A stretch of DNA of 64,000 nucleotides, taken from assembly GCA_947626985.1 (NCBI GenBank), contig CANQUG010000003.1, forward strand, positions 1 through 64,000. The letters run 5' to 3'. Made by a program: the position numbers and the translations under genes. This DNA comes from an uncultured Lachnospiraceae bacterium (lineage in GTDB: Bacteria > Bacillota > Clostridia > Lachnospirales > Lachnospiraceae). Position 1 is the first letter of the stretch, and every line of letters starts with the position of its first letter. Positions 54,801 through 63,559 of the stretch are shown here, piece after piece. The notes beneath the pieces were generated by a model that worked only from the letters and a program-made list of their open reading frames with translations, was not told where the DNA came from and did no database searches.

Positions 54801-57010
54801 CCGCTGTCCCAGCTGTGACCTTTGGCAGGAATTTTTTCTATACTCTCCGGATTTATCTCACCGCATACACTACAGTGAATAGACTTCTGTCCCTCTTCTG
54901 TACAGGTTGCTTCTTTGTCCGTTGTATAATCGCTTTCCCAAGTATGAACATGAGCCTTTGCCTCCACAGTAAAAGTTTCTATAGAAGTGGATACATACAT
55001 ACTCACATCATAAGAGTCATCCATCCAGGTCTTATTATAATATACTGAAATATATTCTCCCGTATCACCCTGTGCAGCCGTGCATTCATATGTATCATAC
55101 GCACCCGAACGGCTGAATCCCGAAAAGGTTCCCGAATCAAATTTCATTTTGGCAGAATAGGTTCCATTTTCATTAGAAATCAACTGATATATTTCACTGG
55201 TATCGGTCGAGGTCATTGTACGATGAACCCTTATGGTATACGCTTCCCCTTCTTTTACCTTATTAGGAGAAAAACTAAGTGTATTATAGTAATCCGTTCC
55301 CTCAGATATAATATAGGGAATCCCAACACTGGTCAGCAAATTCGAACGATCTTCGAGATTAGAAGGCAATTTGGACGCATCCAGAGAATTTACAAAACGA
55401 TTCCCCGATTCATCCACCGTCCAGGGTCCCTTCACCGGCAAAGATACCACCTGCCCGGAATCTGCTGCAACCTTCAAAGTCTGAGGAAGAATAGCCGCGA
55501 TCTTTTTCAGACTTTCTGTATCCGACAGAGTTTTATATATCGTATAATCACTGATGCCGGTTTCTACACTGGTAATATAGGAGTTCTCATAATTCGTAAT
55601 ATCCTGAAAATCAACCGTATACTGAAGCTTTGCCGGAGAAGATGTAGCTATGTCTACAAGCCCGGTAATTTCAACCCTGTAACTATCCGTATAATAACTG
55701 CTGGAATAATCCGAAGGCTGAATAAAGTTAAGTATCGAAGCCCCATTCTGGGATTCGATCTTCAGCCTCTTGTTTCCTGTCGTGCATTCATCAGAGTGAC
55801 TCGTCGTCAGGTTCGTTATGATAACCGTCACTGCGCTGCTCTCTGTGCACTTCACCACAGAAGGATTCAGCTCTACTGTCCACGAACTCTGAGTCGGATC
55901 AACTAATTTAGCCGGCATGATACCTGGAGCAGGAAATGCAACAAATGCTTTTTCATATGCATTCCCTTTTGCTACATCCTTACCAATAGCAACATCTCCT
56001 GAATAACCGAACTGCACATCAGATAAAACACTGCCGATAAGAGCATAACGATGTCCTATTGTATCCCAGTCATTCTCCTCAAAAGAATAACCTTCATTCA
56101 TCCAATTGGTAATAGCTCCACAGGGAGTAAGAGCCGTACCCCATGCTATAATATTATGCTTCACAGGAACGCCTTCATCCCAGAGCTCCTGAGGGAAATC
56201 AGCAGGTTTCTTGGAACTATCCACTTCATGGGCAAAATCGAAATTACGAATCAACGCCTGCACCTGCAGAGAATCCGAATGCTGAGAAACAGCTTTCAAT
56301 GAATCCACGCCTACCAGCCAGCGATAAAAATTCGTCATAGCCGTCATAACCTTATGGGTATCCTCTGTCAGTTCTCCACGTTCATAAGGAGCTTTAACAG
56401 AAGCCGGCTTTTTATACCAGCTCGCTTCATTTCCATCCAAATATGTCGCCCCTGCAAGCATCGCCTCGGAATATCGATTCGCAACCTCCTGCACAGTACG
56501 ACCCTTAAATGTATCAAACTCCGCAGCATCATAGACAACCGTCTCTGTATCGGTAAACAGTTCCTCAGAGGAACCATCCTCGAATTCCTCTGCCGCCGCA
56601 TCATCTGCAAACAATTCTTCAGAATTCTCTTCCGGCACTTCCTCCGGACTCTCAGAATCTGCCTCTTCGTCAGAATTAACCAATTCCTCGGAAATATCCA
56701 ATTCCTGCTGACCTGCTTCTGTCGATTCCTCCAAATCGACAACGTCCTCTGCCGATTCCTCCAAATCAGCAACGTCCTCCGCTGATTCCTCCAAATCGAC
56801 AGCATCTTCCGCCGCAGATCCTGCCTCAGCTTCCGTGATCTCCTGAATCACCTCATTCGCCGGACTCTCTTCCTCATAAACATACCCCGCACTGTCATTC
56901 GAAGAAAAATCATCCGTAAATGCAAACGCATTCTGCGGAATCGCCAGTCCCAGAACCAGAGTCAGGCTGAGCATTTTCCCCTTCCATTTCGCCATCTTTC
57001 GCCTTTTCAT
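51875..57010 (-). CDS. Large secreted surface protein: acidic N-terminal repeats, CAP-like domain, about 16 H-x-W...C...CxxC repeats, two FN3-like domains
   Basis: Signal peptide MKRRKMAKWKGKMLSLTLVLGLAIPQNAFAF; repeats HKWDDGKITKAATCTEAGIKEYTCSVCGTTRTEEIEAAG; C-terminal FN3-like ATGYQVYYKVGKNGTYKK...KKYYYRVRAYTKV. Confidence 0.88.
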   Translation of the reverse strand: MKRRKMAKWKGKMLSLTLVLGLAIPQNAFAFTDDFSSNDSAGYVYEEESPANEVIQEITEAEAGSAAEDAVDLEESAEDVADLEESAEDVVDLEESTEAGQQELDISEELVNSDEEADSESPEEVPEENSEELFADDAAAEEFEDGSSEELFTDTETVVYDAAEFDTFKGRTVQEVANRYSEAMLAGATYLDGNEASWYKKPASVKAPYERGELTEDTHKVMTAMTNFYRWLVGVDSLKAVSQHSDSLQVQALIRNFDFAHEVDSSKKPADFPQELWDEGVPVKHNIIAWGTALTPCGAITNWMNEGYSFEENDWDTIGHRYALIGSVLSDVQFGYSGDVAIGKDVAKGNAYEKAFVAFPAPGIMPAKLVDPTQSSWTVELNPSVVKCTESSAVTVIITNLTTSHSDECTTGNKRLKIESQNGASILNFIQPSDYSSSYYTDSYRVEITGLVDIATSSPAKLQYTVDFQDITNYENSYITSVETGISDYTIYKTLSDTESLKKIAAILPQTLKVAADSGQVVSLPVKGPWTVDESGNRFVNSLDASKLPSNLEDRSNLLTSVGIPYIISEGTDYYNTLSFSPNKVKEGEAYTIRVHRTMTSTDTSEIYQLISNENGTYSAKMKFDSGTFSGFSRSGAYDTYECTAAQGDTGEYISVYYNKTWMDDSYDVSMYVSTSIETFTVEAKAHVHTWESDYTTDKEATCTEEGQKSIHCSVCGEINPESIEKIPAKGHSWDSGKITKEATCTTAGTKVFTCTKCQTTKSEEIKALNHDWSDTYTVDREATCAQEGEESIHCKRCQEKKENSERVIPKTDHSWGEGKITKPATCTDAGVMEYTCSVCKATRTEEIEATGHEWSEEKVIKQPTCTENGVKQATCTKCGLKSDSVVIPAEGHEWSEEEVIEEPTCTKDGVKRATCIKCGLESDSVPIPAKGHSWDEGKITKAATCKETGIVEYTCSVCADTKTEEIGLTDHKWNETYTVDKDATCTENGQESIHCSVCGEIKPGSVREISAKGHSWDGGKITKAATCTEAGIKEYTCSVCGTTRTEEIEAAGHKWDDGKIAKAATCTEAGIKEYTCSVCGTTRTEEIEAAGHKWDDGKITKAATCTEAGVKEYTCSVCKATRTEEIEAEGHSWSEEKVIKEPTCTEAGVKGATCTKCGLESESVSIPAKGHSWDDGKITKAATCTEAGTREYTCSVCGTTRTEEIEATGHSWDTGTVTKAPTVDTEGERTYTCSRCGSSYTETIPKLPQESHEHVYTSTVTKEATCTEAGVTTYSCSCGDSYTESIPALGHNYTSQVTLQPTTVSEGILTYTCTRCGDQYTASIPKLENPSGGGETAPETGKPFIKDEAGREGWDAIRAEMAEKKDGDTVEVEMNGTTVVPGSILEDVRGKDITAVFDMGGKITWSVNGRSISAVQVSSIDFSVSTDVQNIPEDVLKQAAGENPYVPLHLGHEGEFGLSAVLSIELGKENAGLSASLYYYNKAAGKMESVSKDEISGDGVAEFTFVHASDYAVVIEKQPAEEPVTVSAPVLTAKAAAYNGITLTWSSVSNATGYRIDRKTLDGTWKKFKKLPAGTLTCSDDTIITGKTYIYRIRAYVKSNGKTVWSKYSKAVKAKAPIGKPAVTALKTAKTHRNTLKWSEVPGATGYQVYYKVGKNGTYKKAVTTGKTAFTHKKLKAGKKYYYRVRAYTKVGSGKYAYGSWSKTVSVKCK
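53030..54955 (-). repeat. ~117-bp (39-aa) intragenic tandem repeats
   Basis: About 16 units; units around 53721 and 53838 are 117 bp apart and nearly identical at DNA level. Confidence 0.92.
56724..56815 (-). repeat. 30-bp acidic intragenic repeats (x3)
   Basis: AVDLEESAED/VADLEESAED/VVDLEESTEA; gattcctccaaatc(g/a)(a/g)c repeated 30 bp apart. Confidence 0.85.
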
Positions 57011-57159
57011 TCTTTTTTCTCCCCTTCCTTACGAACTCTATCCCATTCAGGATAAAATGGCTTTTTTCCATTAACATTTGTATTTTAATTCTGTTTTCTA
57101 TAAAAGTAAATAATGCAAAATGCAAAACGGCATTAATATTCTTTCAGAATGCATATTTA

Positions 57160-57204
57160 GAAACAACAAAAGACGGATGACACAATTCAGCATCATGTCA
57201 TCCG
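57160..57204 (-). terminator. Terminator downstream of the NCS2 permease
   Basis: CGGATGACA...TGTCATCCG then TCTTTTGTTGTTT on the minus strand. Confidence 0.65.
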
Positions 57205-57330
57205 CCCTGTAAGATTATTTACCGAAATATTTCTTTTTCAGGTTCCTCTCATTATCAAATAAACCCGGAAAAATTCCTGCTCATTTATCAATACTTTACT
57301 CTCGATATCCAATTCATCCCAAAGCATACG

Positions 57331-58725
57331 TCAGATAAAAATATACTTCAGGACAAACAGCACCGCCAGCACATACATCAGCGCACTGATCTTCTTACTC
57401 TTCGCCTTTCCGGTTATCACATTGATCACCACATAGGAGATCACTCCCATGGAAATGCCCTCGGAAATACTGTACATGAAGGGCATGGCGATCATACAGA
57501 TATAGCAGGGAATCGCTTCCGTATAATCCGAAAAATCAAGCTTCGTAATGGACGTCATCATAAGAAAGCCTACTACCACCAGTGCCGGAGCGGTGGCAAA
57601 AGACGGAATCGACAGGAAAATAGGCGATAAAAACAGGGACAGGCCAAACAAAACAGCGGATACTACGGCAGTAAGTCCGGTCCTGCCTCCCTCAGCCACA
57701 CCTGCCGCGCTTTCCACGAAGGTAGTGGTAGTGGAAGTTCCGAACAGAGCGCCCACGGAGGTACCTACAGCGTCAGACAGAAGAGCGCCGCGGATCCTGG
57801 GAAGCTTTCCGTCCTTATCCAGCATATCCGCCTTGGAGGCCACACCGATGAGGGTCCCGAGAGTATCAAACATATCTACAAAAAGAAAGGCAAAAAGCAC
57901 TACCACAAATTCCAGTGAGAACACTCCCGAAAAGTCCACCTTCAGGAACGTGGAACTCATATCCGGGATTCCGAAACCGCCGGAAAGATCCGGAAACATG
58001 CTGAAAAATCCTGCTGCCGCGTCCGGACGGTAAATCCCCGCCAGCTGACAGAGCATACCCAGAATCCATGTGATGATAATTCCCCAGAGAATATTTCCTT
58101 TTACATTCTTCACCACCAGAATCCCCGTGATCAGGATTCCCACCAGAGCCAGAACCACCGTAATTCCCTCGCTGAAGAACGTTCCGGCTTCAATGGAGCC
58201 TTTAAAGGAATACAGAGATACCAGAGTAGAGCTGTCCACCACAATCTTGGCGTTCTGCAGACCGATGAATGCAATGAACAGTCCGATTCCCACAGACACC
58301 GCATGCTTTAAATTCATGGGAATCGCGTTAAAAATCGCTTCACGCACATTTGTCAAAGACAGTACAATAAATACGATACCTTCCAGAAATACTGCCGCCA
58401 GAGCCATCTGCCAGGAATATCCCATCTGAATGACCACCGTATAGGCAAAATAGGCATTCAGCCCCATGCCGGGCGCCAGCACAAAGGGATAATTGGACAA
58501 AGCCGCCATCAGAAGCGTAGCCACCAGCGCAGACAGGGCAGTAGCCGTAAACACCGCTCCGCTGTCCATTCCCGATGCCGAAAGAATATTCGGGTTCACA
58601 GCCAGAATGTAGGCCATTGTCATAAATGTAGTAACGCCGGCGATGATCTCCGTTTTCACATCCGTATGGTTCTCTCTCAGATGAAAGGTTCTCTCGAGAA
58701 AACCGGTTTCTCCTTGTTTCTGCAT
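57331..58725 (-). CDS. NCS2 family purine (adenine/guanine/hypoxanthine) permease, AzgA-like
   Basis: ERTFHLRENHTDVKTEIIAGVTTFMTMAYILAVNPNILSASGMDSGAVFTATALSA; GTSTTTTFVESAAGVAEGGRTGL. Confidence 0.95.
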   Translation of the reverse strand: MQKQGETGFLERTFHLRENHTDVKTEIIAGVTTFMTMAYILAVNPNILSASGMDSGAVFTATALSALVATLLMAALSNYPFVLAPGMGLNAYFAYTVVIQMGYSWQMALAAVFLEGIVFIVLSLTNVREAIFNAIPMNLKHAVSVGIGLFIAFIGLQNAKIVVDSSTLVSLYSFKGSIEAGTFFSEGITVVLALVGILITGILVVKNVKGNILWGIIITWILGMLCQLAGIYRPDAAAGFFSMFPDLSGGFGIPDMSSTFLKVDFSGVFSLEFVVVLFAFLFVDMFDTLGTLIGVASKADMLDKDGKLPRIRGALLSDAVGTSVGALFGTSTTTTFVESAAGVAEGGRTGLTAVVSAVLFGLSLFLSPIFLSIPSFATAPALVVVGFLMMTSITKLDFSDYTEAIPCYICMIAMPFMYSISEGISMGVISYVVINVITGKAKSKKISALMYVLAVLFVLKYIFI

Positions 58726-59240
58726 GTTCTTTCCCTCCTGATTGAATCGTAGGCCGCCGCACAAATCCGGCAGCAGTTTTACAGAAGAAGCTTCCAGCCA
58801 ACCGTCCTTTCACTTCTCAGGCTTAAAAATATTCTGCTTTTGCAGATATTTCCAGACACATCATAACTTTTTTTCAACAAAAATGCAACCACCTCTTCTT
58901 TTTGTTCTGAAAAAAGTTCATATTTCACTCCATTATCTGAACTCAATCTCCCCAGATTTACTTTTAAAATTCATCACGCTCCGGCTTTCCATAAAAATAA
59001 TATCCGGCTGTACAGCCAGGCGGCGAAAAGACATTTCTCCCGCCCAAACGCAAACCGCCGCGAAAGGAAGATCTCCTCCGAGATAAAATATCTCTCAAAT
59101 TTCAGGAAATCATTCATTCCGCAGCGGTCTTTCTTCAATATTCCGTTGCGCCTGCAGCACAGTTCCTGTAACTGCAAACAATAATTTTTCTGATGCTGAC
59201 GAATTCTTTTTCCAATAAAAGTTTTCGCCCTCTTCATCCG

Positions 59241-59681
59241 TCAGTCTGTGACTACGCCCTTCTGAAGCATCACGTTAGCGTACAGAGCGGATTCTCCCGT
59301 GGCGATAATGGCATAGGCCGTCTTCGCTTCCTCATAAAACGCGAAGCGCTCGATATTTCCCACAGCGGCCGCGCCTCTGTCATCATACTTTGACACAATT
59401 TCCTTATAGGTGTCCCAGATCGGCGTTTCCACGTCATCCCCGGGCATGACTTCCATAAGGTTCACCGGATGCTCCACATAAGTGTCCAGGGGAAACAGCT
59501 GCAGAATGGCGTCCAGAAGCTCCGGAACCCCATGTCCGTCGCAGCGGATCACAATAGCGTTCTTTCCCATGGATTCCGCCGGAAAGTTTCCGTCAGAAAT
59601 GACAAGCCTGTCGCTGTGTCCCATCTCCGCCAGAACCTTCAGAAGCTCCGGTGAAAGAATTTTCGGAATTCCCTTTAACAT
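59241..59681 (-). CDS. fucU: RbsD/FucU family sugar mutarotase
   Basis: MLKGIPKILSPELLKVLAEMGHSDRLVISDGNFPAESMG; TGESALYANVMLQKGVV. Confidence 0.92.
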   Translation of the reverse strand: MLKGIPKILSPELLKVLAEMGHSDRLVISDGNFPAESMGKNAIVIRCDGHGVPELLDAILQLFPLDTYVEHPVNLMEVMPGDDVETPIWDTYKEIVSKYDDRGAAAVGNIERFAFYEEAKTAYAIIATGESALYANVMLQKGVVTD

Positions 59682-59716
59682 TTGATTTTCCTCCTCGTAA
59701 AAAACAGCTCCGTCAG

Positions 59717-59744
59717 AAAAAGGACCGGGATGCGCTCCCGGTCC
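59717..59744 (-). terminator. Terminator between sugar-binding protein and fucU
   Basis: GGACCGGGA-GCGCA-TCCCGGTCC then TTTTTC on the minus strand. Confidence 0.75.
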
Positions 59745-59859
59745 CTTCCGTTTTCATAATATCAGCGATGCATGGTACAGAATTGTACCGGCCTCTCCGG
59801 ACCCCGACGGCTCCGGAGACATTCTCTTCAGATCTTCACTCCGCTTTCGGCGTCAAAGA

Positions 59860-60948
59860 TTAGTCATAAAGGTTGGGAGCGATCTCATCGCTTTCCATAT
59901 TCTCTGCATTGTACCAGTAACCCTGAGTGGGAACATCCTCAACTTCTTCGCCGTTGGCGATTCTGGTAAGAACGTCAACAGTGGTGATACCCATAGCCAG
60001 AGGAGACTGTGTAACTGCGCCGAACATTGTTCCGTCAGCGATAGCAGCCTTGATGGTGGAGCCGGCGTCGAAGCCTGCTGCCAGAATGGAGGTCTCGGGA
60101 TCGCTGCCCAGTACGCCAAGGTTTCCGTTAGCGGTAAGGATACCTTCTGCCGCTACCTGGTTGGAACCGAAAACGCCGATGGTGTCTTCTTTGTTCAGGA
60201 TGTTGGAAGCCTCTGTAGCGCACAGCTCAACGGTGGTCTGAGCGGGAACCGCAACTTCGATGATGATGTTTGCGGAAGCCTCGTCTCCGGCGTCGGAGCA
60301 GTTGCTTACATAGTACTCGTTACCGGTAACTGCTACGGTATTTCCGTCAGCGGTGGCAAGCTCGATGAACTTGTCAATGAAGCCAAGGCCGCGGCTGGTG
60401 ATGGACTCGGAAGTAGCTTCCTGGTTTACTTCGCCGATACGAACGGGAGCCTCAGCCGCCGCGATCTTGTCCTTCAGAGCTGCGTACAGATTCTCAGCCG
60501 CGGTAGCGCCTGCGCCGTAGTTATCAGTAGCGATGGTAGCGTATACGGATCCTTCCGGAGCATTGGGAACACCGGAGTCAAAGCATACAACCGGGATGCC
60601 GGCGTCCTTGGCCGCCTGAAGAGCGTCCAGAACCGCTTCCTGGTCGCAGGCTGCAAGACCGATTCCGTCGGGTTTCTTGTTGATCGCGTCATTGAGCATC
60701 TGAACCTGATCAGCGATATCGGACTCTGCGTTCGGGCCGTTGGAATTAGCGGTAACGCCGAGAGCCTCTTTCTCGGAATCGATACCCTTCACTGCTGCCT
60801 GCCAGTAGGAGGACTGATAGCTCTTTACGATGATCTCGAAGGTGTAATCTCCGTTGGCGGTCAGTTCTTCTGCAGAAACGACGGTTGCTCCAACCATGGA
60901 CACTGCCATAACAGCTCCCAGCATTGTTGCTAAAACTTTCTTCTTCAT
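59860..60948 (-). CDS. Sugar ABC transporter substrate-binding protein (periplasmic-binding type 1, RbsB/YtfQ-like)
   Basis: AINKKPDGIGLAACDQEAVLDALQAAKDAGIPVVCFDSGV; signal MKKKVLATMLGAVMAVSMVGATVVSAEE. Confidence 0.92.
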   Translation of the reverse strand: MKKKVLATMLGAVMAVSMVGATVVSAEELTANGDYTFEIIVKSYQSSYWQAAVKGIDSEKEALGVTANSNGPNAESDIADQVQMLNDAINKKPDGIGLAACDQEAVLDALQAAKDAGIPVVCFDSGVPNAPEGSVYATIATDNYGAGATAAENLYAALKDKIAAAEAPVRIGEVNQEATSESITSRGLGFIDKFIELATADGNTVAVTGNEYYVSNCSDAGDEASANIIIEVAVPAQTTVELCATEASNILNKEDTIGVFGSNQVAAEGILTANGNLGVLGSDPETSILAAGFDAGSTIKAAIADGTMFGAVTQSPLAMGITTVDVLTRIANGEEVEDVPTQGYWYNAENMESDEIAPNLYD

Positions 60949-61019
60949 GTTTTACCTCCTGTTTTTTATTAATTTTTCTATATGAAGTCCCTGTGACTTA
61001 CATATCGTTTTTACCGTGC

Positions 61020-62024
61020 CTATTTCACTTCCCGTCTCTTCTTGATCACGTCGATCATAACCGCGCCGATCAGCACCAGACCGGTGATGTTCTGCTGCCA
61101 GTTGGCCGTCAGGCCGATGAAGGGAAGTCCCGTCTTCAGCAGACAGATCACCAGCACGCCCAGAAGAGAGCCTGTCACCGTGCCCGCTCCGCCGGATGCG
61201 GACACGCCGCCGATGATGGCGCCGCCGATGGCCTCCAGCTCAAACCCCGCTCCGGTACCCGGCTGAACGGTGGAGAACACCGCCGAATAAGCGATGGCCG
61301 CCAGACCGGCAAAGGTTCCGGAAATCACGTAGGCCAGAATATGATAGGCCTTTACATTAACGCCGGACAGTCTGGCCGCTTCCTTGTTGCTTCCGATACC
61401 GATGGTATAACGCCCCACCTTCGTATGATTCAGCACGAAGGACATCACCAGCACCAGGATCACCACCCAGATGATACCGATGGGAATCTTGGTGTTGGAC
61501 GCGGTGGACAGCTTGAAAATATTCCGGAACCATCCCCCCGGCTGAATGGCCGTGGGCCAGGTGATTCCAAAACCGCCGACGATAATGGAGCCGAGCCCTC
61601 TGGTGATCATGCAGGTACAAAGAGTCACCAGGAAGGGCGGAATATCCATAAGAGCCACCAGACAGCCGTTCAGAAGACCGATGGCCGATCCAAAGAGCAC
61701 CGTCACCAGCATTCCCGCCCACACCGGCACATGATAGAAGGAGATCAGATAGCCTCCCACCAGGGAATAGCAGATCAGGCCCGTGCCGATGGAAAGATCC
61801 ACGCCTCCGGTGATCAGAGGGAAGGTAACGCCGATGGACATCAGCACAATATAATAGGAATAATCCAAAATACTTACAAAGGTCGTATATTTCCTGAAAT
61901 TGGGACTCATCAGGGAGAAAAAGATAAACAGCCCCACGATTACCAGGAGAACCACAAACTTCTGTCCTCCCAGCCTATCCAGTGAAGATTTCGTCTTTCC
62001 CGCCGTCCCGTTCCGATTCGCCAT
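61020..62024 (-). CDS. Sugar ABC transporter permease (RbsC/YtfT-like)
   Basis: PLITGGVDLSIGTGLICYSLVGG; GRYTIGIGSNKEAARLSGVNVKAYHILAYVISGTFAGLAAI. Confidence 0.93.
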   Translation of the reverse strand: MANRNGTAGKTKSSLDRLGGQKFVVLLVIVGLFIFFSLMSPNFRKYTTFVSILDYSYYIVLMSIGVTFPLITGGVDLSIGTGLICYSLVGGYLISFYHVPVWAGMLVTVLFGSAIGLLNGCLVALMDIPPFLVTLCTCMITRGLGSIIVGGFGITWPTAIQPGGWFRNIFKLSTASNTKIPIGIIWVVILVLVMSFVLNHTKVGRYTIGIGSNKEAARLSGVNVKAYHILAYVISGTFAGLAAIAYSAVFSTVQPGTGAGFELEAIGGAIIGGVSASGGAGTVTGSLLGVLVICLLKTGLPFIGLTANWQQNITGLVLIGAVMIDVIKKRREVK

Positions 62025-62039
62025 GATTGTTCCCCCTCC

Positions 62040-63536
62040 CTAACTGATCTCTCTCGTAGCCAGATTCATGATCTTTTCCTGCGTGGCCTCCGCGATATCC
62101 AGCTCGCCGGTGATCTTTCCTTCACACATGACGACGATACGGTCGCTCATACGCAGAATCTCAGTCATCTCAGAGGAAATCATGATAATCGCCTTGCCCT
62201 CGGAGGCAAGCCTGTTCATCAGCTTGTAAATCTCATTCTTCGCCCCTACGTCGATGCCTCTGGTGGGTTCATCGAAAATAAGGATGTCGCTGTTGCGGGC
62301 CAGCCATTTGGCGATAACCACCTTCTGCTGGTTTCCGCCGGAAAGGTTCACCACCAGCTGATCCACCCCGGGAGTCTTGGTAGCCAGGGAGTCCACATAC
62401 TGCTGGGCCACCTGATTCTCCTTCTTCTTATTGATGAAGATCCCGTTCAGAAATTCCTTCAGGGTGGCGAGCGTGGTATTTTCGGCGATGGTTTTCTGAA
62501 CCACGATCCCGAACCGCTTCCGGTCCTCGGACAAGTATCCGATACCGTGCTTTACCGCGTCCTCCGGGCTATTTATGACAACCTTCTCCCCGTTCACATA
62601 AATATCCCCGCTCTGCTTGGGGTCCGCCCCGAAGATGGCCCTGGCCGTCTCCGTACGTCCCGCTCCCATCAGGCCGGAAAATCCCAGAATCTCTCCCTTA
62701 TGAAGCTGGAAGCTGACATTCTGCACCATCTTCCCCGCATTCAGATTCTCCACACGGAGAACCACAGGAGCCCCTTCGGGGACCATGCTCTTCGTCTTGG
62801 GATCCTCGTAGATCACACGGCCCACCATCATGTTGATGATATCGTTCTTCGTACACTGGGACGTGATCAGTGTCCCTACATAGGTGCCGTCCCGCATGAC
62901 CGTCACCCGGTCCGTGATGACCTTGATCTCATCCATACGGTGAGAGATATAGATAATCCCCAGCTGCTGCTCCCGCAGATCCCGGATGATCTTAAACAGC
63001 TCGTCGATCTCCGCCTCCGTAAGAGCCGCGGAAGGCTCGTCAAATACGATCACCTTCGCCTCATGGGAGATGGCCTTGGCAATCTCGCACATCTGCTGTT
63101 TTCCGACGGTGAGATTGCTCATGGTCTCCGTGGGATCGATATCGATGTTCAGCCTCCGGAACAGCTTCGCGGCTTCCTCGTTCATCTTTTTGTCATCGAT
63201 GGCAATCCCTTTTTTAAACTCTCTTCCGATAAATATGTTCTGGGCAACCGTCAGATGGCCGAGCATGTTCAGCTCCTGATGCACGATCACGATGCCGGCC
63301 TCCTGGGCTTCCCTGGTATTATGAAATTCTACTTCCTTTCCTTCAAAGGTGATGGTTCCGGAATCCTTGGTATAGATGCCTGTAAGAACCTTCATCAGCG
63401 TGGATTTTCCGGCGCCGTTCTCACCCATCAGGGCATGCACTTCTCCCCTGCGGACCTCCAGATCCACGTGATCCAGCGCATGTACGCCCGGGAATGATTT
63501 GTCGATTCCCTTCATCGTCAAGATTACTTCGCCCAT
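62040..63536 (-). CDS. Sugar ABC transporter ATP-binding protein (RbsA-like, two ABC domains)
   Basis: IDKSFPGVHALDHVDLEVRRGEVHALMGENGAGKSTLMKVLTG; LSGGNQQKVVIAKWLARNSDILIFDEPTRGIDVGAK. Confidence 0.96.
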   Translation of the reverse strand: MGEVILTMKGIDKSFPGVHALDHVDLEVRRGEVHALMGENGAGKSTLMKVLTGIYTKDSGTITFEGKEVEFHNTREAQEAGIVIVHQELNMLGHLTVAQNIFIGREFKKGIAIDDKKMNEEAAKLFRRLNIDIDPTETMSNLTVGKQQMCEIAKAISHEAKVIVFDEPSAALTEAEIDELFKIIRDLREQQLGIIYISHRMDEIKVITDRVTVMRDGTYVGTLITSQCTKNDIINMMVGRVIYEDPKTKSMVPEGAPVVLRVENLNAGKMVQNVSFQLHKGEILGFSGLMGAGRTETARAIFGADPKQSGDIYVNGEKVVINSPEDAVKHGIGYLSEDRKRFGIVVQKTIAENTTLATLKEFLNGIFINKKKENQVAQQYVDSLATKTPGVDQLVVNLSGGNQQKVVIAKWLARNSDILIFDEPTRGIDVGAKNEIYKLMNRLASEGKAIIMISSEMTEILRMSDRIVVMCEGKITGELDIAEATQEKIMNLATREIS

Positions 63537-63559
63537 GTTATTACCTTAGCCTTTCTGAA

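Noticed and set aside
53030-54955. Possible CRISPR-like periodicity
   Set aside because: Periodicity is explained by 39-aa coding repeats in frame
58730-58960. Purine riboswitch upstream of the NCS2 permease
   Set aside because: Searched for the conserved purine-aptamer loops by eye and did not find them
58974-59237. 87-aa minus-strand ORF immediately after fucU
   Set aside because: No convincing SD, no domain, Phe/Arg/Lys-rich AT-biased region; insufficient support
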